Source: Proteobacteria bacterium UBA6522
Lineage (GTDB): Bacteria; Pseudomonadota; Gammaproteobacteria; Steroidobacterales; Rariloculaceae
Reading direction: 5' to 3'
Assembly (NCBI GenBank): GCA_002434915.1
Contig: DJLG01000144.1
Location: 1 to 20,817 of the forward strand
DNA length: 20,817 nucleotides
Position 1 is the stretch's first letter. Each line of letters opens with the position of its first letter. Of the stretch, positions 7,146 through 15,842 are shown one piece after another. Both the position numbers and the translations under genes were made by a program. The notes below the pieces were generated by a model, which was not told where the DNA came from, searched no databases, and was given only the letters and a program-made list of their open reading frames with translations.

Positions 7146-8264
7146 CTATTCCCTTGCTGGATCAAGGTTTTTTTCATTAGCTATCATAATCGCATCATGA
7201 AAGGCTGGTCTAACAGAGGCTAGTTTCTGATTATCTCTGGTTGGATGCACTCGATTAGTTAGCAATATTACAAAAAAGTCTTTTTCCTTGTCTAACCATA
7301 AAGACGTTCCTGTAAATCCTGTGTGACCATAAGATTTTGATGAAAAAAAATGGCCGCAGGAGCTGCCAAAATCAGGCGTATCCCACCCAAGTGCTCGGCT
7401 ACTGTTGTGGACAATATTAGATTGCGTAGTAAAAAGATGGGAAGTTTCTGGAGAAAATAAACGTTTGCCATTTAATGTCCCATCCTGCAAGAACAGTTGG
7501 GCAAGTGGTGCAATGGCGCGGGCCGTTGAAAAAAGCCCTGCATGAGCTGCTACGCCCCCAAGCCCAAAGGCATTCTCATCATGAACTAAGCCCTGTAATA
7601 AACAGTTACGCCAAGGATCCTTTTCGGTAGGGGCGATAAGTTCATGACAAACCTTAGAAGGTCTATATTGAATGTCTTTCATACCAAGCGGTTTAAAAAT
7701 TTCATCATAAAATAGTTGATCTAATGACGATTGTGTTAGGCGCTCTAGAATTTCTCCTAACACCAAGAACCCTAAATCTGAATATATAGACTTAGAACGA
7801 GGCAAATAGTCGAGTGGTAATTCACAGATATGATCTATGTAGCGTTGTTTTGTGATTGTGACTGATTCATCAATAGCTAGCTTATACAGGTCTGTCCACC
7901 ATAGTAGTCCGCTGCAATGAGCTAGAAGGTCTATAACTAAAACATCATCTTTTTCTTTACCTGAAAATTCCGGGATATACCTTTTAACGGGTGCTTCAAG
8001 ATCAAGTAGCCCACGCTCATACAAAATCATTGCTAGAGGTGTTGTTACGATGATTTTTGTAAGTGATGCTAGGTCATAAATAGTTTCAGATGTTGTAGGG
8101 GGAGAGTCAAAGGCATAAGTAAGATTGCCAAGACATCTTTCATCAATGATTTCATCACTATTACCTGTTAAAAATACAGCTCCAGGCATCGCGCCTGTAG
8201 ATATGGCTTTGGCTAGTATTTGGCTTGCGTCTTCTTTTTCCACGAGATTGCTAACGGAGATCAT
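7146..8264 (-). CDS. Cytoplasmic serine hydrolase, beta-lactamase/EstB-like family
   Basis: A 372-residue protein of the class C beta-lactamase and esterase superfamily. The active-site motifs are in order: Ser67-Leu-Thr-Lys70 (nucleophile and general base), Tyr161-Ser-Asp163 (the YxN-equivalent) and His314-Thr-Gly316 (the KTG-equivalent, in SYGHTGFTGTSLW). The stretch VHDENAFGLGGVAAHAGLFS resembles the serine hydrolase domain sometimes fused to NagZ-like glycosidases in cell-wall metabolism. There is no signal peptide, so it probably stays in the cytoplasm, which argues against drug resistance. Its ATG overlaps the end of the small membrane-protein gene by 14 bases, indicating coupling. A role in muropeptide or ester hydrolysis is an inference from the family. 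Confidence 0.88.
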   Translation of the reverse strand: MISVSNLVEKEDASQILAKAISTGAMPGAVFLTGNSDEIIDERCLGNLTYAFDSPPTTSETIYDLASLTKIIVTTPLAMILYERGLLDLEAPVKRYIPEFSGKEKDDVLVIDLLAHCSGLLWWTDLYKLAIDESVTITKQRYIDHICELPLDYLPRSKSIYSDLGFLVLGEILERLTQSSLDQLFYDEIFKPLGMKDIQYRPSKVCHELIAPTEKDPWRNCLLQGLVHDENAFGLGGVAAHAGLFSTARAIAPLAQLFLQDGTLNGKRLFSPETSHLFTTQSNIVHNSSRALGWDTPDFGSSCGHFFSSKSYGHTGFTGTSLWLDKEKDFFVILLTNRVHPTRDNQKLASVRPAFHDAIMIANEKNLDPARE

Positions 8265-8514
8265 CTCGAAGTTTAGACAGAGCTAATTTTGCTGCTGCTT
8301 TATAAGATAGCTTTGGTTTGCGAGTAATTTCATGGTTAATGAGACGTTCAGCTTGAGACCTATCACCATGACATGCTCGTATAAGGTCTTCTTTAGTATT
8401 TGCTTGAACACGTAATATTTTTGACATTAATTCGGGTAGCGAGACCAAGTGGTACAACCCCCAACTAGCTGCAACCAGTAAAATCACTATCCAGTAAAAT
8501 GGGATATCAGCCAT
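8251..8514 (-). CDS. Small single-pass membrane protein of unknown function
   Basis: An 87-residue protein with one N-terminal transmembrane helix (about residues 6-28, FYWIVILLVAASWGLYHLV) followed by a charged cytoplasmic tail. The tail contains RACHGDRSQAERLI and ends KLALSKLRDD. Short proteins with a similar helix-rich GDRxxAERLI tail occur in Gammaproteobacteria, but I know no function. It starts 14 bp after the DUF4159 stop, with AAAGG about eleven bases upstream of the ATG, and overlaps the serine hydrolase gene by 14 bases. Conserved spacing on both sides makes it a real gene within an operon rather than a chance frame. Confidence 0.82.
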   Translation of the reverse strand: MADIPFYWIVILLVAASWGLYHLVSLPELMSKILRVQANTKEDLIRACHGDRSQAERLINHEITRKPKLSYKAAAKLALSKLRDDLR

Positions 8515-8528
8515 TAAATCATCAGCCT

Positions 8529-9317
8529 TTAATGGGTCATCGCGTAGATGATGTAGTTGACAGCAAAACGATAAGCGAGAGTAGTCATTGGATTAGGATA
8601 CCAAGGATCATCTGCATGCTCCCATGCATCTCCCATGTCCATATTGTAGTTAATGGCTACTAGGAGCCTTCCTTTATCATCATAAATCCCCCGCCAATGT
8701 GGAGAGCCTCCTGGCAAATTAGCCAAAGTTTGACCATTAGGTCCACGATAAAGATGACGGGCGCCTGGGATCTGAGTATTTCTATCCAAGTCATAAAGCA
8801 CATGTAGCAAAGGATCGTTATCTGGTATTTCGACAATAAGATGCTTTGGAAAAACACGTTGAATCATCTCAAAAAAATTTGCCCAATCGCGACTACCATG
8901 AAAATCATCCACAACAAGAAATCCACCACGCATCAGGTATTCCCTCAGACGGTCTGTTTCTTCAATGGAAAGGGTCCAACGCCCAACTTGTTGTGCAAAA
9001 AGCCATGGATAGTCAAAGATCCGATCATCAAGGGTCTGTATATGCACACTATCATTAGCAACTTCTAGTCGTGTAAGCCTGCGAAGCCCCTGAGAGAGAT
9101 GGTCTTCTGCTTCTGGCCAATCAATAGCGTACCAGGGACGCCAACCACCAAGGGATGCTTGTGCCCCGCTTGGCATTAGTCTAGCCATATGTAATTCAGC
9201 TTCAGGATACATAACTTCCCAGCCTTGGCTTCTAGCGATGTTGTACCAGCTGATAAAACAACCAAGAAACAAGAGAGTTAGAAGCTGAATTATGCGGGGT
9301 ATTTTCTGAGTAGACAT
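8529..9317 (-). CDS. DUF4159 domain-containing exported or membrane-anchored protein
   Basis: A 262-residue protein. Residues 8-26 form a hydrophobic N-terminal segment, either a signal anchor or an uncleaved signal peptide. The remainder is a DUF4159 domain: RPWYAIDWPEAE (60-71), FDYPWLFAQQ (101-110), the diagnostic GGFLVVDDFHG (131-141) and a closing MTTLAYRFAVNYIIYAMT. The fold is thought to resemble a glutamine-amidotransferase-like or flavodoxin-like domain without known activity. In other bacteria DUF4159 genes often sit near MoxR ATPase, DUF58 and von Willebrand factor genes. Here it follows AsmA by 38 bp and precedes the small membrane protein, so an envelope role fits. Family assignment is firm, function is not. 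Confidence 0.9.
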   Translation of the reverse strand: MSTQKIPRIIQLLTLLFLGCFISWYNIARSQGWEVMYPEAELHMARLMPSGAQASLGGWRPWYAIDWPEAEDHLSQGLRRLTRLEVANDSVHIQTLDDRIFDYPWLFAQQVGRWTLSIEETDRLREYLMRGGFLVVDDFHGSRDWANFFEMIQRVFPKHLIVEIPDNDPLLHVLYDLDRNTQIPGARHLYRGPNGQTLANLPGGSPHWRGIYDDKGRLLVAINYNMDMGDAWEHADDPWYPNPMTTLAYRFAVNYIIYAMTH

Positions 9318-9355
9318 ACGCTAAGTATAGGCTTCGCAAGCTATTTGATGGGCTA

Positions 9356-12193
9356 TTAGTTGCTTAATAGCCTTTCTAATATTTTATCCCTGATGACATC
9401 TTGTATAACTTCTTGTGCTTCTCGTAAAAGTAACTCGCCAAAATCTGGAAGGATAATTGGTTCCATGGCAGTACCGCTCAATTTTAATGGAATCGAGTTT
9501 CCAACTGCGTCGTCAAGCGTGTTGCATTGTGGAATTGAAATAGCCTCAATCATTTCTGCATCAATATCATAGTTAATATTTTTTGATGCTAGATCCATTC
9601 TTCCTTGAGCAGTTATTTTTAGGTTAGACGTGGTTGCCAATAGATCATTCGTGCTGGCAATACCATCATTAACCTGACTATTTCCACTCAGTAAAATAAA
9701 TTCAGTTAATTGTTCTGTGTTCGTTGGAGGTCTTGGATGGTCTCTAAGACGGTTGAACGCATCACAAAGAGCATGATTAAGATTGAAGCCTTGGATAGCC
9801 CCATTTTGCACCAAGAAATTAAAATGACCAGAAGCGTTAGTTAATGAGTCATAAAGGCTTTTTCCATCACCATTTAATTCAAACTCTAAATTTCCAGTGC
9901 CTGATACAGAAGCTTCCCCTGATAAGTTTGTCATCATAGGAGCAAGTTCAATTGAATCCCCAGAGCCATGAAGTGAGAGCAGGGAAGCTCCAGCACGTCC
10001 ATCCAGTTCTATCCCACCATCCAATTCGCCTCCATAGAAATCGGCATGAGAAGAATCAACTCGAGCTATTCCATTTTCAATCGATAAATCTGTTGAAACA
10101 TTTGAAAAGCGTAATCCAGCAGCTTTTAATTCACTGACAGCCAGATGGCCTTGTATGGAGATCAGGCTTAAAGCTTCTGTGGGCAACAGTAGGTCATCTA
10201 CTTTAGATTCATTATTTGAATTAATGTCCTCTCCATTTTCGATAGGAGTTAAGTATTGGTCAAAGTCTAGCTCGTCCATTATCAGATTAAAGGAGTATTT
10301 TGGGTCACTAAAATTTTCGATACTAAGCTCACCAGTAATATTAGTATCATCTAGCAGCATTCGAATTCCCTCTAGGCGCCCTTTTTCTGGGTTGACAGTG
10401 AGAATAGTGCTTATCGTTGCAGCGCTTAGTACAGAGCTGCTTGATCTTGTTGGTAATTCCTTGCCGAGTCTTTCAAGTAAGTTTCTTGGAGAAAATTCCT
10501 CAACTTCTACATTTCCTGTTATTTCTGGAAAATCGGGCAGGTTTTGTAGCGTAAGATTTCCCGTTGTTCTTAAACCTATTGCATTAGCATTGAAATCACC
10601 GAGCCGTAGTAAATTATTTTGAGATGAATAGTCAAAAGTTGTTGTGAGATTAACAGTACCCAATTCATCTGGACCAAAACTTTCTGGTAGAAAGTTTGGA
10701 AAAAGCGTTATGAAAAGGTCAGGAGAAATTTCGCTTGTCTGAAGTCTTCCACGTAATCTACCCCCATTTTCCAAGCGGTCTAAAGCACCAGTAATTTTTG
10801 CACCTGGAATAGTCGCACTAAAGTTTCTTAAGGAGAAAACTTGGTTAGCACCAATGAAAAACTCCGTATTCAGTATGAGGCTGTCAATATTAGAAAGATT
10901 TGCGTGCTCGAGAGTATCAGGTGGTAATAAGGTTATAAGGGTTGAGGGATTAAAAGCTGTAGTTTGTATATTTCCATTTGTTTCGCCTGCGGTAGAAGAA
11001 AATTCGCTTTCAAAACCAATGCCAAGTGCAGTGCCTTGCATTTCATCAAGATAGAAATTTCCTGATTCTATTTCCATTGAGAAACGGGTAGACAAATCAA
11101 AATTCCCAAAGTCTGTATCTGATTCAAGGTCAATTTCAGTAATGTTCAGCAAGTTTTCTACAGATGCTTCGACTATATGTGCCCTACCAGCTAACCGAAG
11201 ATTATCAATTAAGCTAATTTCAGAAAGTTGCCAGTTAGTAGTAATACCTCCAATTATTGTACTAATGTCTGTAGCTTCTATAGTTCGGGTTTCCAGACCA
11301 AACAATACTTGTTCTGTATTTGCTTGAATTTCTAGATTTTCTGGTCCTAGTGGTGGGTCAATTAGATCAGCCTGTATTTGTGCATCGCTTATCTGAATGG
11401 AATTTCTTTCGGTTGATAACTCTATATTTGCTTGGAGCTGCCCTACTGCTCGCTCATCATGCTGCCCGTCTTCAATTCTAAAGCTTAGCTCCAAATTATT
11501 TGCTGAATAGTCTTGTCTGTTAAGATTAAAAGAGATGGTACTTGTAGCATCTAATGTAGTGGAAAAAATTGGATCAACACTAACAAGTTGAAATTCTAGG
11601 GAAGCTTCGATAGGTTCATTTATTATTATTGGACCGGTGTCTAGAGATAGATCAGAAAGCACATATTTTACTTCTGTAAGGTTTTCTCGCCAGAAAATAA
11701 TGCCATCTCGTATGCTTAAACCAGCAATATTAAGGTCTTGAATTAGAGGACTGTTTTCTGTCAGTCTTGCCGTTGAATTACTATTATTATTTGAAGTGGG
11801 TGTTAGCAAATTCTCCCAGCTCATAAGATCAACTTGATTGCGGGTTAAGTTTAGTTCCAGTCCATCAAGTTCAATAGTTCCAATCTCAACACGTCTTTGA
11901 ATAAGTGGCAGTAATCTCACTCTTGCAGTCAAGCTTTCAATGCTTGCAAAATTTTCTTCTCCAAACCCCTCTATATTGCCAAGATGTAAACCACCGGTTT
12001 GGATGCTAAGCCAGGGGAAAAATGTCAACTCTAGATCGTCCTCAATAAGGAAGCTACGCCCGGTTTTTTCTTCTACAAGGCGTGATAACTCGCTTTTATA
12101 ATCATTCGGATCAAACAGCAATCCAACTGCGAGTATTGCGCTGACCGACAAGATGATCAGCGCGGTTGCAACTATGCCAAATATCCTAAAGAT
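9356..12193 (-). CDS. AsmA family envelope protein
   Basis: A very long AsmA-type protein (about 945 residues). The family spans from an inner-membrane anchor into the periplasm and is linked to lipid transport and outer-membrane assembly. The N-terminus has LLFDPNDYKSELSRLVEEKTGR, the AsmA signature, followed by many beta-rich repeats and a C-terminal AsmA domain (NASGHFNFLVQNGAIQGFNL, then FILLSGNSQVNDG). The first canonical start is a TTG at 12149-12151, but it would cut the transmembrane helix in half. In-frame sequence upstream reads FRIFGIVATALIIL, completing a normal anchor. The likely start is an ATC at 12191-12193 with AAGGGGG nine bases upstream. It heads a minus-strand series with DUF4159. 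It is larger than E. coli AsmA (617 residues). Confidence 0.9.
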   Translation of the reverse strand: MFRIFGIVATALIILSVSAILAVGLLFDPNDYKSELSRLVEEKTGRSFLIEDDLELTFFPWLSIQTGGLHLGNIEGFGEENFASIESLTARVRLLPLIQRRVEIGTIELDGLELNLTRNQVDLMSWENLLTPTSNNNSNSTARLTENSPLIQDLNIAGLSIRDGIIFWRENLTEVKYVLSDLSLDTGPIIINEPIEASLEFQLVSVDPIFSTTLDATSTISFNLNRQDYSANNLELSFRIEDGQHDERAVGQLQANIELSTERNSIQISDAQIQADLIDPPLGPENLEIQANTEQVLFGLETRTIEATDISTIIGGITTNWQLSEISLIDNLRLAGRAHIVEASVENLLNITEIDLESDTDFGNFDLSTRFSMEIESGNFYLDEMQGTALGIGFESEFSSTAGETNGNIQTTAFNPSTLITLLPPDTLEHANLSNIDSLILNTEFFIGANQVFSLRNFSATIPGAKITGALDRLENGGRLRGRLQTSEISPDLFITLFPNFLPESFGPDELGTVNLTTTFDYSSQNNLLRLGDFNANAIGLRTTGNLTLQNLPDFPEITGNVEVEEFSPRNLLERLGKELPTRSSSSVLSAATISTILTVNPEKGRLEGIRMLLDDTNITGELSIENFSDPKYSFNLIMDELDFDQYLTPIENGEDINSNNESKVDDLLLPTEALSLISIQGHLAVSELKAAGLRFSNVSTDLSIENGIARVDSSHADFYGGELDGGIELDGRAGASLLSLHGSGDSIELAPMMTNLSGEASVSGTGNLEFELNGDGKSLYDSLTNASGHFNFLVQNGAIQGFNLNHALCDAFNRLRDHPRPPTNTEQLTEFILLSGNSQVNDGIASTNDLLATTSNLKITAQGRMDLASKNINYDIDAEMIEAISIPQCNTLDDAVGNSIPLKLSGTAMEPIILPDFGELLLREAQEVIQDVIRDKILERLLSN

Positions 12194-12347
12194 ATGTCTT
12201 AGCCCCCTTTTTCTGGTTAAGCTGCCAGATAAATAGGATTTTACAATACAAAGTTAGTGTATCAGTTTAGATGGCTACAGAGGTTGTTGCCATAACACTT
12301 TCGGTCTAGCGTGATGAAGTAGAGCATTATTAAAGGTCTTTATAGAA

Positions 12348-13739
12348 ATGAGAATAGAATACGCCAGCATTTCGGAAGTAGCAGCAATGCTGCGCAATCG
12401 CACAACGACTGCCGTCAAATTAACGAAGCATATGCTGGACCGAATCGCCGAGACGCATAAGGAACTGAATGCCTATATAACAGTGACTTCAGATTTGGCT
12501 TTAGAACAAGCACAGCGGGCTGACCTAGAGCTGTCTGAAGGTTTAGATAGAGGACCACTTCATGGTATCCCCGTAGCTGTTAAAGATTTAATTGATACAC
12601 AGGGTGTGCTTACCACTGGTGGCTCAAAACATTATGAGAATCGTGTTCCAGATAAAGATGCAATAGTCATTTCCCGTTTAAAAGAAGCTGGTGCTGTCCT
12701 ACTAGGGAAAACTGGATTACATGAGTTGGCCTTCGGATCTACGTCAATTAATCCATTTTTTGGCGCTATTTCAAATCCTTGGAATCTTAAATATCATCCA
12801 GGCGGTTCTAGCGGAGGTTCTGCAGCGGCGGTTGCGGCGGGGTTAGCATATGCTGCCCTGGGGACAGATACAGGGTGCTCGGTTCGCCAGCCTGCCCAGT
12901 GTTGTGGAATTGTTGGATATAAACCAACCTTTAACTTGGTTAGTAAGGCGGGAGTTATGCCTCTTGTCTCTTCCATGGATCATGTTGGACCAATTACCCG
13001 GAGCGTGCGGGATACCGCCTTAGTCTTGCAGACAATTGCAGGCCCAGATGATAGTAACTCACTAACTTATAGCGAAACTGCCGAGGACTTACTTGAAAAT
13101 CTTGATACACCTATAGATGGAATGGTAGTGGCAATCCCAAGAGATTATTTTTTTGAAGGTGGCGATAAAGAAGTCATAGAAATTGTAGAAAAATCCCTAG
13201 ATGTTTTTTGTGATCTCGGTGTTAGGGTGCAAGAAGTGAGTTTTCCTGATTGCCATATTGCTTATGAGGCTGCAAATGCAATATTTTCTGAGATTGTTGA
13301 TGCTAATGGAAAAGCATTAAAAATGAATCCATCTGGGTTTAGCGATGAATTTATAAGTCGTTATGAAAGCGTGGCAAGGTATAGAGGCAAGGCTTATGAT
13401 TCTGCCCAGAAGTATCGTCAAGATTTCAAAGATCAGGTTCAAGCTGTTATGAATGATTGTGACGTTTTAGCAATGCCTACTTCAACGGTTGTTGCAGCGC
13501 GAATAACGAAGCAACCATCTAGTCATGTAAAGGAAAGGAGAAAAAATGCATGTATCTTTAATTTTACGGGTCAGCCATCTATCTCTATACCCTGTGGATT
13601 TACGGGAGCTGGGTTGCCAGTAGGATTAATGTTATCTGGTGGTCTAATGAAAGATTCGACCGTATTGCGTATCGCACAAGCTTTTGAAAACTCTAGTTCA
13701 TGGCGTACTTATTTTCCTCCTGCGTTCAGCCAACAATAA
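12348..13739 (+). CDS. Amidase signature family hydrolase
   Basis: A 463-residue cytoplasmic amidase. The Ser-cisSer-Lys triad is present: Lys79 in HGIPVAVKDL, cis-Ser154 in PGGSSGGSAAAVAAG and nucleophile Ser178 in GTDTGCSVRQPA. The spacing of 24 residues between the two serines matches characterised members. The residue before the nucleophile is Cys177 where the family nearly always has Gly. Substrate is unknown; relatives hydrolyse aliphatic or aryl amides, and GatA also belongs here, but no gatB or gatC is adjacent. The ATG at 12348 has AAAGG about eleven bases upstream. It diverges from AsmA across a roughly 150-bp gap, and the lipoprotein gene follows after 52 bp on the same strand, probably on one transcript. 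Confidence 0.93.
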   Translation: MRIEYASISEVAAMLRNRTTTAVKLTKHMLDRIAETHKELNAYITVTSDLALEQAQRADLELSEGLDRGPLHGIPVAVKDLIDTQGVLTTGGSKHYENRVPDKDAIVISRLKEAGAVLLGKTGLHELAFGSTSINPFFGAISNPWNLKYHPGGSSGGSAAAVAAGLAYAALGTDTGCSVRQPAQCCGIVGYKPTFNLVSKAGVMPLVSSMDHVGPITRSVRDTALVLQTIAGPDDSNSLTYSETAEDLLENLDTPIDGMVVAIPRDYFFEGGDKEVIEIVEKSLDVFCDLGVRVQEVSFPDCHIAYEAANAIFSEIVDANGKALKMNPSGFSDEFISRYESVARYRGKAYDSAQKYRQDFKDQVQAVMNDCDVLAMPTSTVVAARITKQPSSHVKERRKNACIFNFTGQPSISIPCGFTGAGLPVGLMLSGGLMKDSTVLRIAQAFENSSSWRTYFPPAFSQQ

Positions 13740-13791
13740 ACTGCCGTCTTCTTTATACTGCCCACATCTCTATAAGGGTAGGGCATATAGA

Positions 13792-15030
13792 ATGAAGCTA
13801 AATATAATCATACTGCCAGTAGCCACTCTCATGGCATGTGCTGAACCTATAATTGAGGAAAGTGATTACCAATACCCACTTCAGGAGCCAGTTCAACTGG
13901 TAAGCCCTGCAGGTGTTAGTAGTGCTCAACCGCATCTTTCTATTAGTCATAATGATCAAGTTATTCTAAGCTGGATAGAACCCATGGAGAGTCAAGACGC
14001 ACTGAAGTTTTCAATTTTAAATGATAGCGACTGGGTTGAGCCAAGGACGTTAGCATCTGGTGAAAATTGGTTTGTGAACTGGGCTGATTTTCCTTCTGTT
14101 ACCCCAATTAATGATGACCTTTGGGCTGCACATTGGCTTGTTACACAAGAAGATGGGTATGGCTATGATGCTGTTATTTCAACATCAAAAGATTCAGGGT
14201 CTAGTTGGTCAGAACCTTCTCTATTGCATTCGGATGGTACCCCGACTGAACATGGTTTTGTGACGCTTTTTCCTTTGCAATCAGGTATAGGCGCGGTTTG
14301 GCTTGATGGGCGTAATTTCATCCAAGATGGAGAGTTTGTTTTTGAAAACTCGTCTGGAGAATTACTGGGCATGGGTCTTCGTTATGCCCAGTTTGATTCT
14401 AATGGAGAGCATATGCTTGAACAGGAGCTTAATAATTTTGTTTGTGATTGCTGTCAGACCGATGTGGCATTAATTGACGAAGATGCTTTGCTTGTGTACA
14501 GGGGGAGAACATCAGGGGAAGTGCGTGATATCCATTTTCAGCGTTTAACCGGCAATGCATGGGGACCATCTAAAGTTATTCATGAGGATGGCTGGGTTAT
14601 TGAAGGATGCCCTATAAATGGACCTACTATTGATACGCGAGGTGATGATGTTGCAGTGGCATGGTTTAGTGCAGCTAACGGTAGGCCGACGGTAAAGCTT
14701 GCCTGGTCAGTTAATGGAGGCAAGGATTTTTCAGATCCTATTGAAGTAGATTCTGAAGGTAGTTTTGGTCATGTTGATGTGGTATCAATAGGCAATGGTT
14801 CAAGTGCGGTAAGTTGGTTAAGGTCAGAGGAAGATAGGGTTAGCTTGATGGTACAAAAAACCGAAAATACTGGAGAAATGGACCCCCCTTTATTAGTAGC
14901 GAATATAAATTCTACTCGTCCCTTAGATTTTCCACAGATGGTTTACGATGGATCACGTTTGATTTTTGCCTGGACTGACATTGGTGGTACTGAGCGTGTG
15001 CAAACTGCTTTTGTCAATCTTAAGCCATAG
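13792..15030 (+). CDS. Sialidase-like beta-propeller lipoprotein with CDCC motif
   Basis: A 412-residue lipoprotein. I start it at the ATG at 13792, where AAGGGTAGGG lies upstream and the product begins with a lipoprotein signal whose lipobox is LMAC (Cys16). Asp-box-like repeats, SKDSGSSWSEP (132-142) and SVNGGKDFSDP (306-316), indicate a six-bladed sialidase/BNR propeller fold. Unusual conserved elements are VCDCCQT (Cys218, Cys220, Cys221), YRGRTSGEVRDI (236-247) and GCPINGP (Cys273), which I associate with a family of uncharacterised bacterial propeller proteins. I see no clear sialidase arginine triad, so glycosidase activity is doubtful. The cysteines could bind metal or form disulfides. 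It follows the amidase by 52 bp and ends before a bidirectional terminator. Confidence 0.87.
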   Translation: MKLNIIILPVATLMACAEPIIEESDYQYPLQEPVQLVSPAGVSSAQPHLSISHNDQVILSWIEPMESQDALKFSILNDSDWVEPRTLASGENWFVNWADFPSVTPINDDLWAAHWLVTQEDGYGYDAVISTSKDSGSSWSEPSLLHSDGTPTEHGFVTLFPLQSGIGAVWLDGRNFIQDGEFVFENSSGELLGMGLRYAQFDSNGEHMLEQELNNFVCDCCQTDVALIDEDALLVYRGRTSGEVRDIHFQRLTGNAWGPSKVIHEDGWVIEGCPINGPTIDTRGDDVAVAWFSAANGRPTVKLAWSVNGGKDFSDPIEVDSEGSFGHVDVVSIGNGSSAVSWLRSEEDRVSLMVQKTENTGEMDPPLLVANINSTRPLDFPQMVYDGSRLIFAWTDIGGTERVQTAFVNLKP

Positions 15031-15090
15031 AGTTAATTTTCTAGAGGCTGCAGATTAAAAGGTAGACCTAAATATTTTTAGCTTCTCTTA

Positions 15091-15123
15091 AAAAAAAAGA
15101 CCGCGATAAATCGCGGTCTTTTT
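15091..15123. terminator. Bidirectional intrinsic terminator
   Basis: A perfect 13-bp stem (15094-15106 pairing with 15111-15123) with a TAAA loop. The GC core GACCGCGA/TCGCGGTC is flanked by an A-run on the left and a T-run on the right. It therefore gives a U-tract on both strands, ending the lipoprotein transcript (plus) and the RRM protein transcript (minus), which converge here. Confidence 0.93.
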
Positions 15124-15146
15124 AAATCTCTGGTTTACCAGAAAAT

Positions 15147-15440
15147 TTACCAGCGACCACCGCCGCCACCGCCACCACCTTCGCCTCTTGGCCTCATTGG
15201 CTTGGCTTCATTTACTGTCATTGGTCTACCATCGTAATCGGTGCCGTTTAGGCCCTCGATTGCTGCTTGAGCTTCCGCTTCAGATGCTAGTTCAACAAAT
15301 GCAAAACCTTTACTTCGACCAGTGTTCCGGTCGATGATTAGATTTGTTGACTCTACTGTGCCGTATGCGGAGAATTTAGACTCTAGATCTGATTCACCTG
15401 CTGAATACGGCAGATTGCCTACATATAGACGCTTACCCAT
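15147..15440 (-). CDS. RRM-domain RNA-binding protein with glycine-rich tail
   Basis: A 97-residue RNA-binding protein with one RNA recognition motif. RNP2 is LYVGNL (residues 4-9) and RNP1 is KGFAFVEL; the tail is RPRGEGGGGGGGGRW. This is the compact single-RRM type known in cyanobacteria and many Proteobacteria, where some members respond to cold or act on mRNA. The start is the ATG at 15438-15440, fixed by a near-perfect AGGAGGT five bases upstream; the frame stays open further upstream but that sequence is leader. The gene stands alone, converges with the lipoprotein gene and ends at the shared terminator. High expression is likely from the strong ribosome binding site and terminator. Confidence 0.95.
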   Translation of the reverse strand: MGKRLYVGNLPYSAGESDLESKFSAYGTVESTNLIIDRNTGRSKGFAFVELASEAEAQAAIEGLNGTDYDGRPMTVNEAKPMRPRGEGGGGGGGGRW

Positions 15441-15534
15441 GATACCTCCTAGGTTGGTTTTGGGAACCGCTCGAGAGGATCTGGACACCTGTCCGGCGCT
15501 CACGAAAAAAACTGCGGTCAGCTATAACCACGTT

Positions 15535-15564
15535 ATTCTAACTTGAGCGGCTTCGAAAGATAAA
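15535..15564 (-). promoter_or_regulatory. Possible promoter of the RRM gene
   Basis: On the minus strand TAGAAT (15535-15540) matches the -10 box at five of six positions. A weak -35-like TTTATC (15559-15564) lies 18 bases away. Transcription would start near 15528 and give a leader of about 88 bases. The -35 match is poor, so this is tentative. Confidence 0.3.
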
Positions 15565-15842
15565 GCCTTAAATATCCTTTATTTAGAATTTTTATAGCAT
15601 CCAACTCTTACTTCAAAATTTTTTTTCGGGAAGATCTAGTAAAATCTGATTTAGCTTCATCAAAGATGAGACTATTTTATTTCTAATATCTAGTAGAAAA
15701 ATTGCTTATAACTTTGAGGCCGTAATTTTTATAGATATTAAACCTATTAGAAACTTCCAGGTTTTATCGTTGATAATTTTTTAGTTTGAGAAGGTTAATG
15801 ATTAATAATAATTTCTAATTACGCTAATAATACGGCGATGTT
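15565..15842. other. AT-rich intergenic stretch without recognised genes
   Basis: Between the RRM gene and the glutathione S-transferase gene the DNA is very AT-rich. I see no convincing coding frame, tRNA or terminator. A short direct repeat ATCTAGTA with a following A-run occurs at about 15634 and 15688, possibly by chance. This is part of a non-coding gap of 441 bp in all, the longest in the window, with putative promoters for the two divergent genes at its ends. Confidence 0.6.

Noticed and set aside
7129..7160. Possible terminator between bicupin and serine hydrolase
   Set aside because: The GGGATT and ATTCCC arms do not pair fully and no proper stem followed by a T-run is formed.
7146..8264. 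Antibiotic resistance beta-lactamase
   Set aside because: Motifs fit the superfamily, but there is no signal peptide and the sequence resembles EstB/NagZ-associated hydrolases rather than resistance enzymes.
10155..10622. 155-residue open frame on the plus strand
   Set aside because: It lies entirely inside AsmA on the other strand, is serine-rich low-complexity sequence and has no ribosome binding site that I can see.
12152..12256. Frameshift or pseudogene at the start of AsmA
   Set aside because: The frame is open up to a stop at 12254-12256 and encodes a complete membrane anchor, so only the start codon is abnormal.
13684..13791. N-terminal extension of the lipoprotein overlapping the amidase gene
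   Set aside because: The internal ATG at 13792 has a good ribosome binding site and begins a proper lipoprotein signal; the upstream frame is the amidase gene in another phase.
15155..15180. GCC/ACC-type triplet repeat
   Set aside because: It is the coding sequence for the poly-glycine tail of the RRM protein, not a separate tandem repeat.
15600..15842. Small RNA gene in the AT-rich gap
   Set aside because: No promoter-plus-terminator pair or stable hairpin could be seen, only AT-rich sequence with a weak direct repeat.
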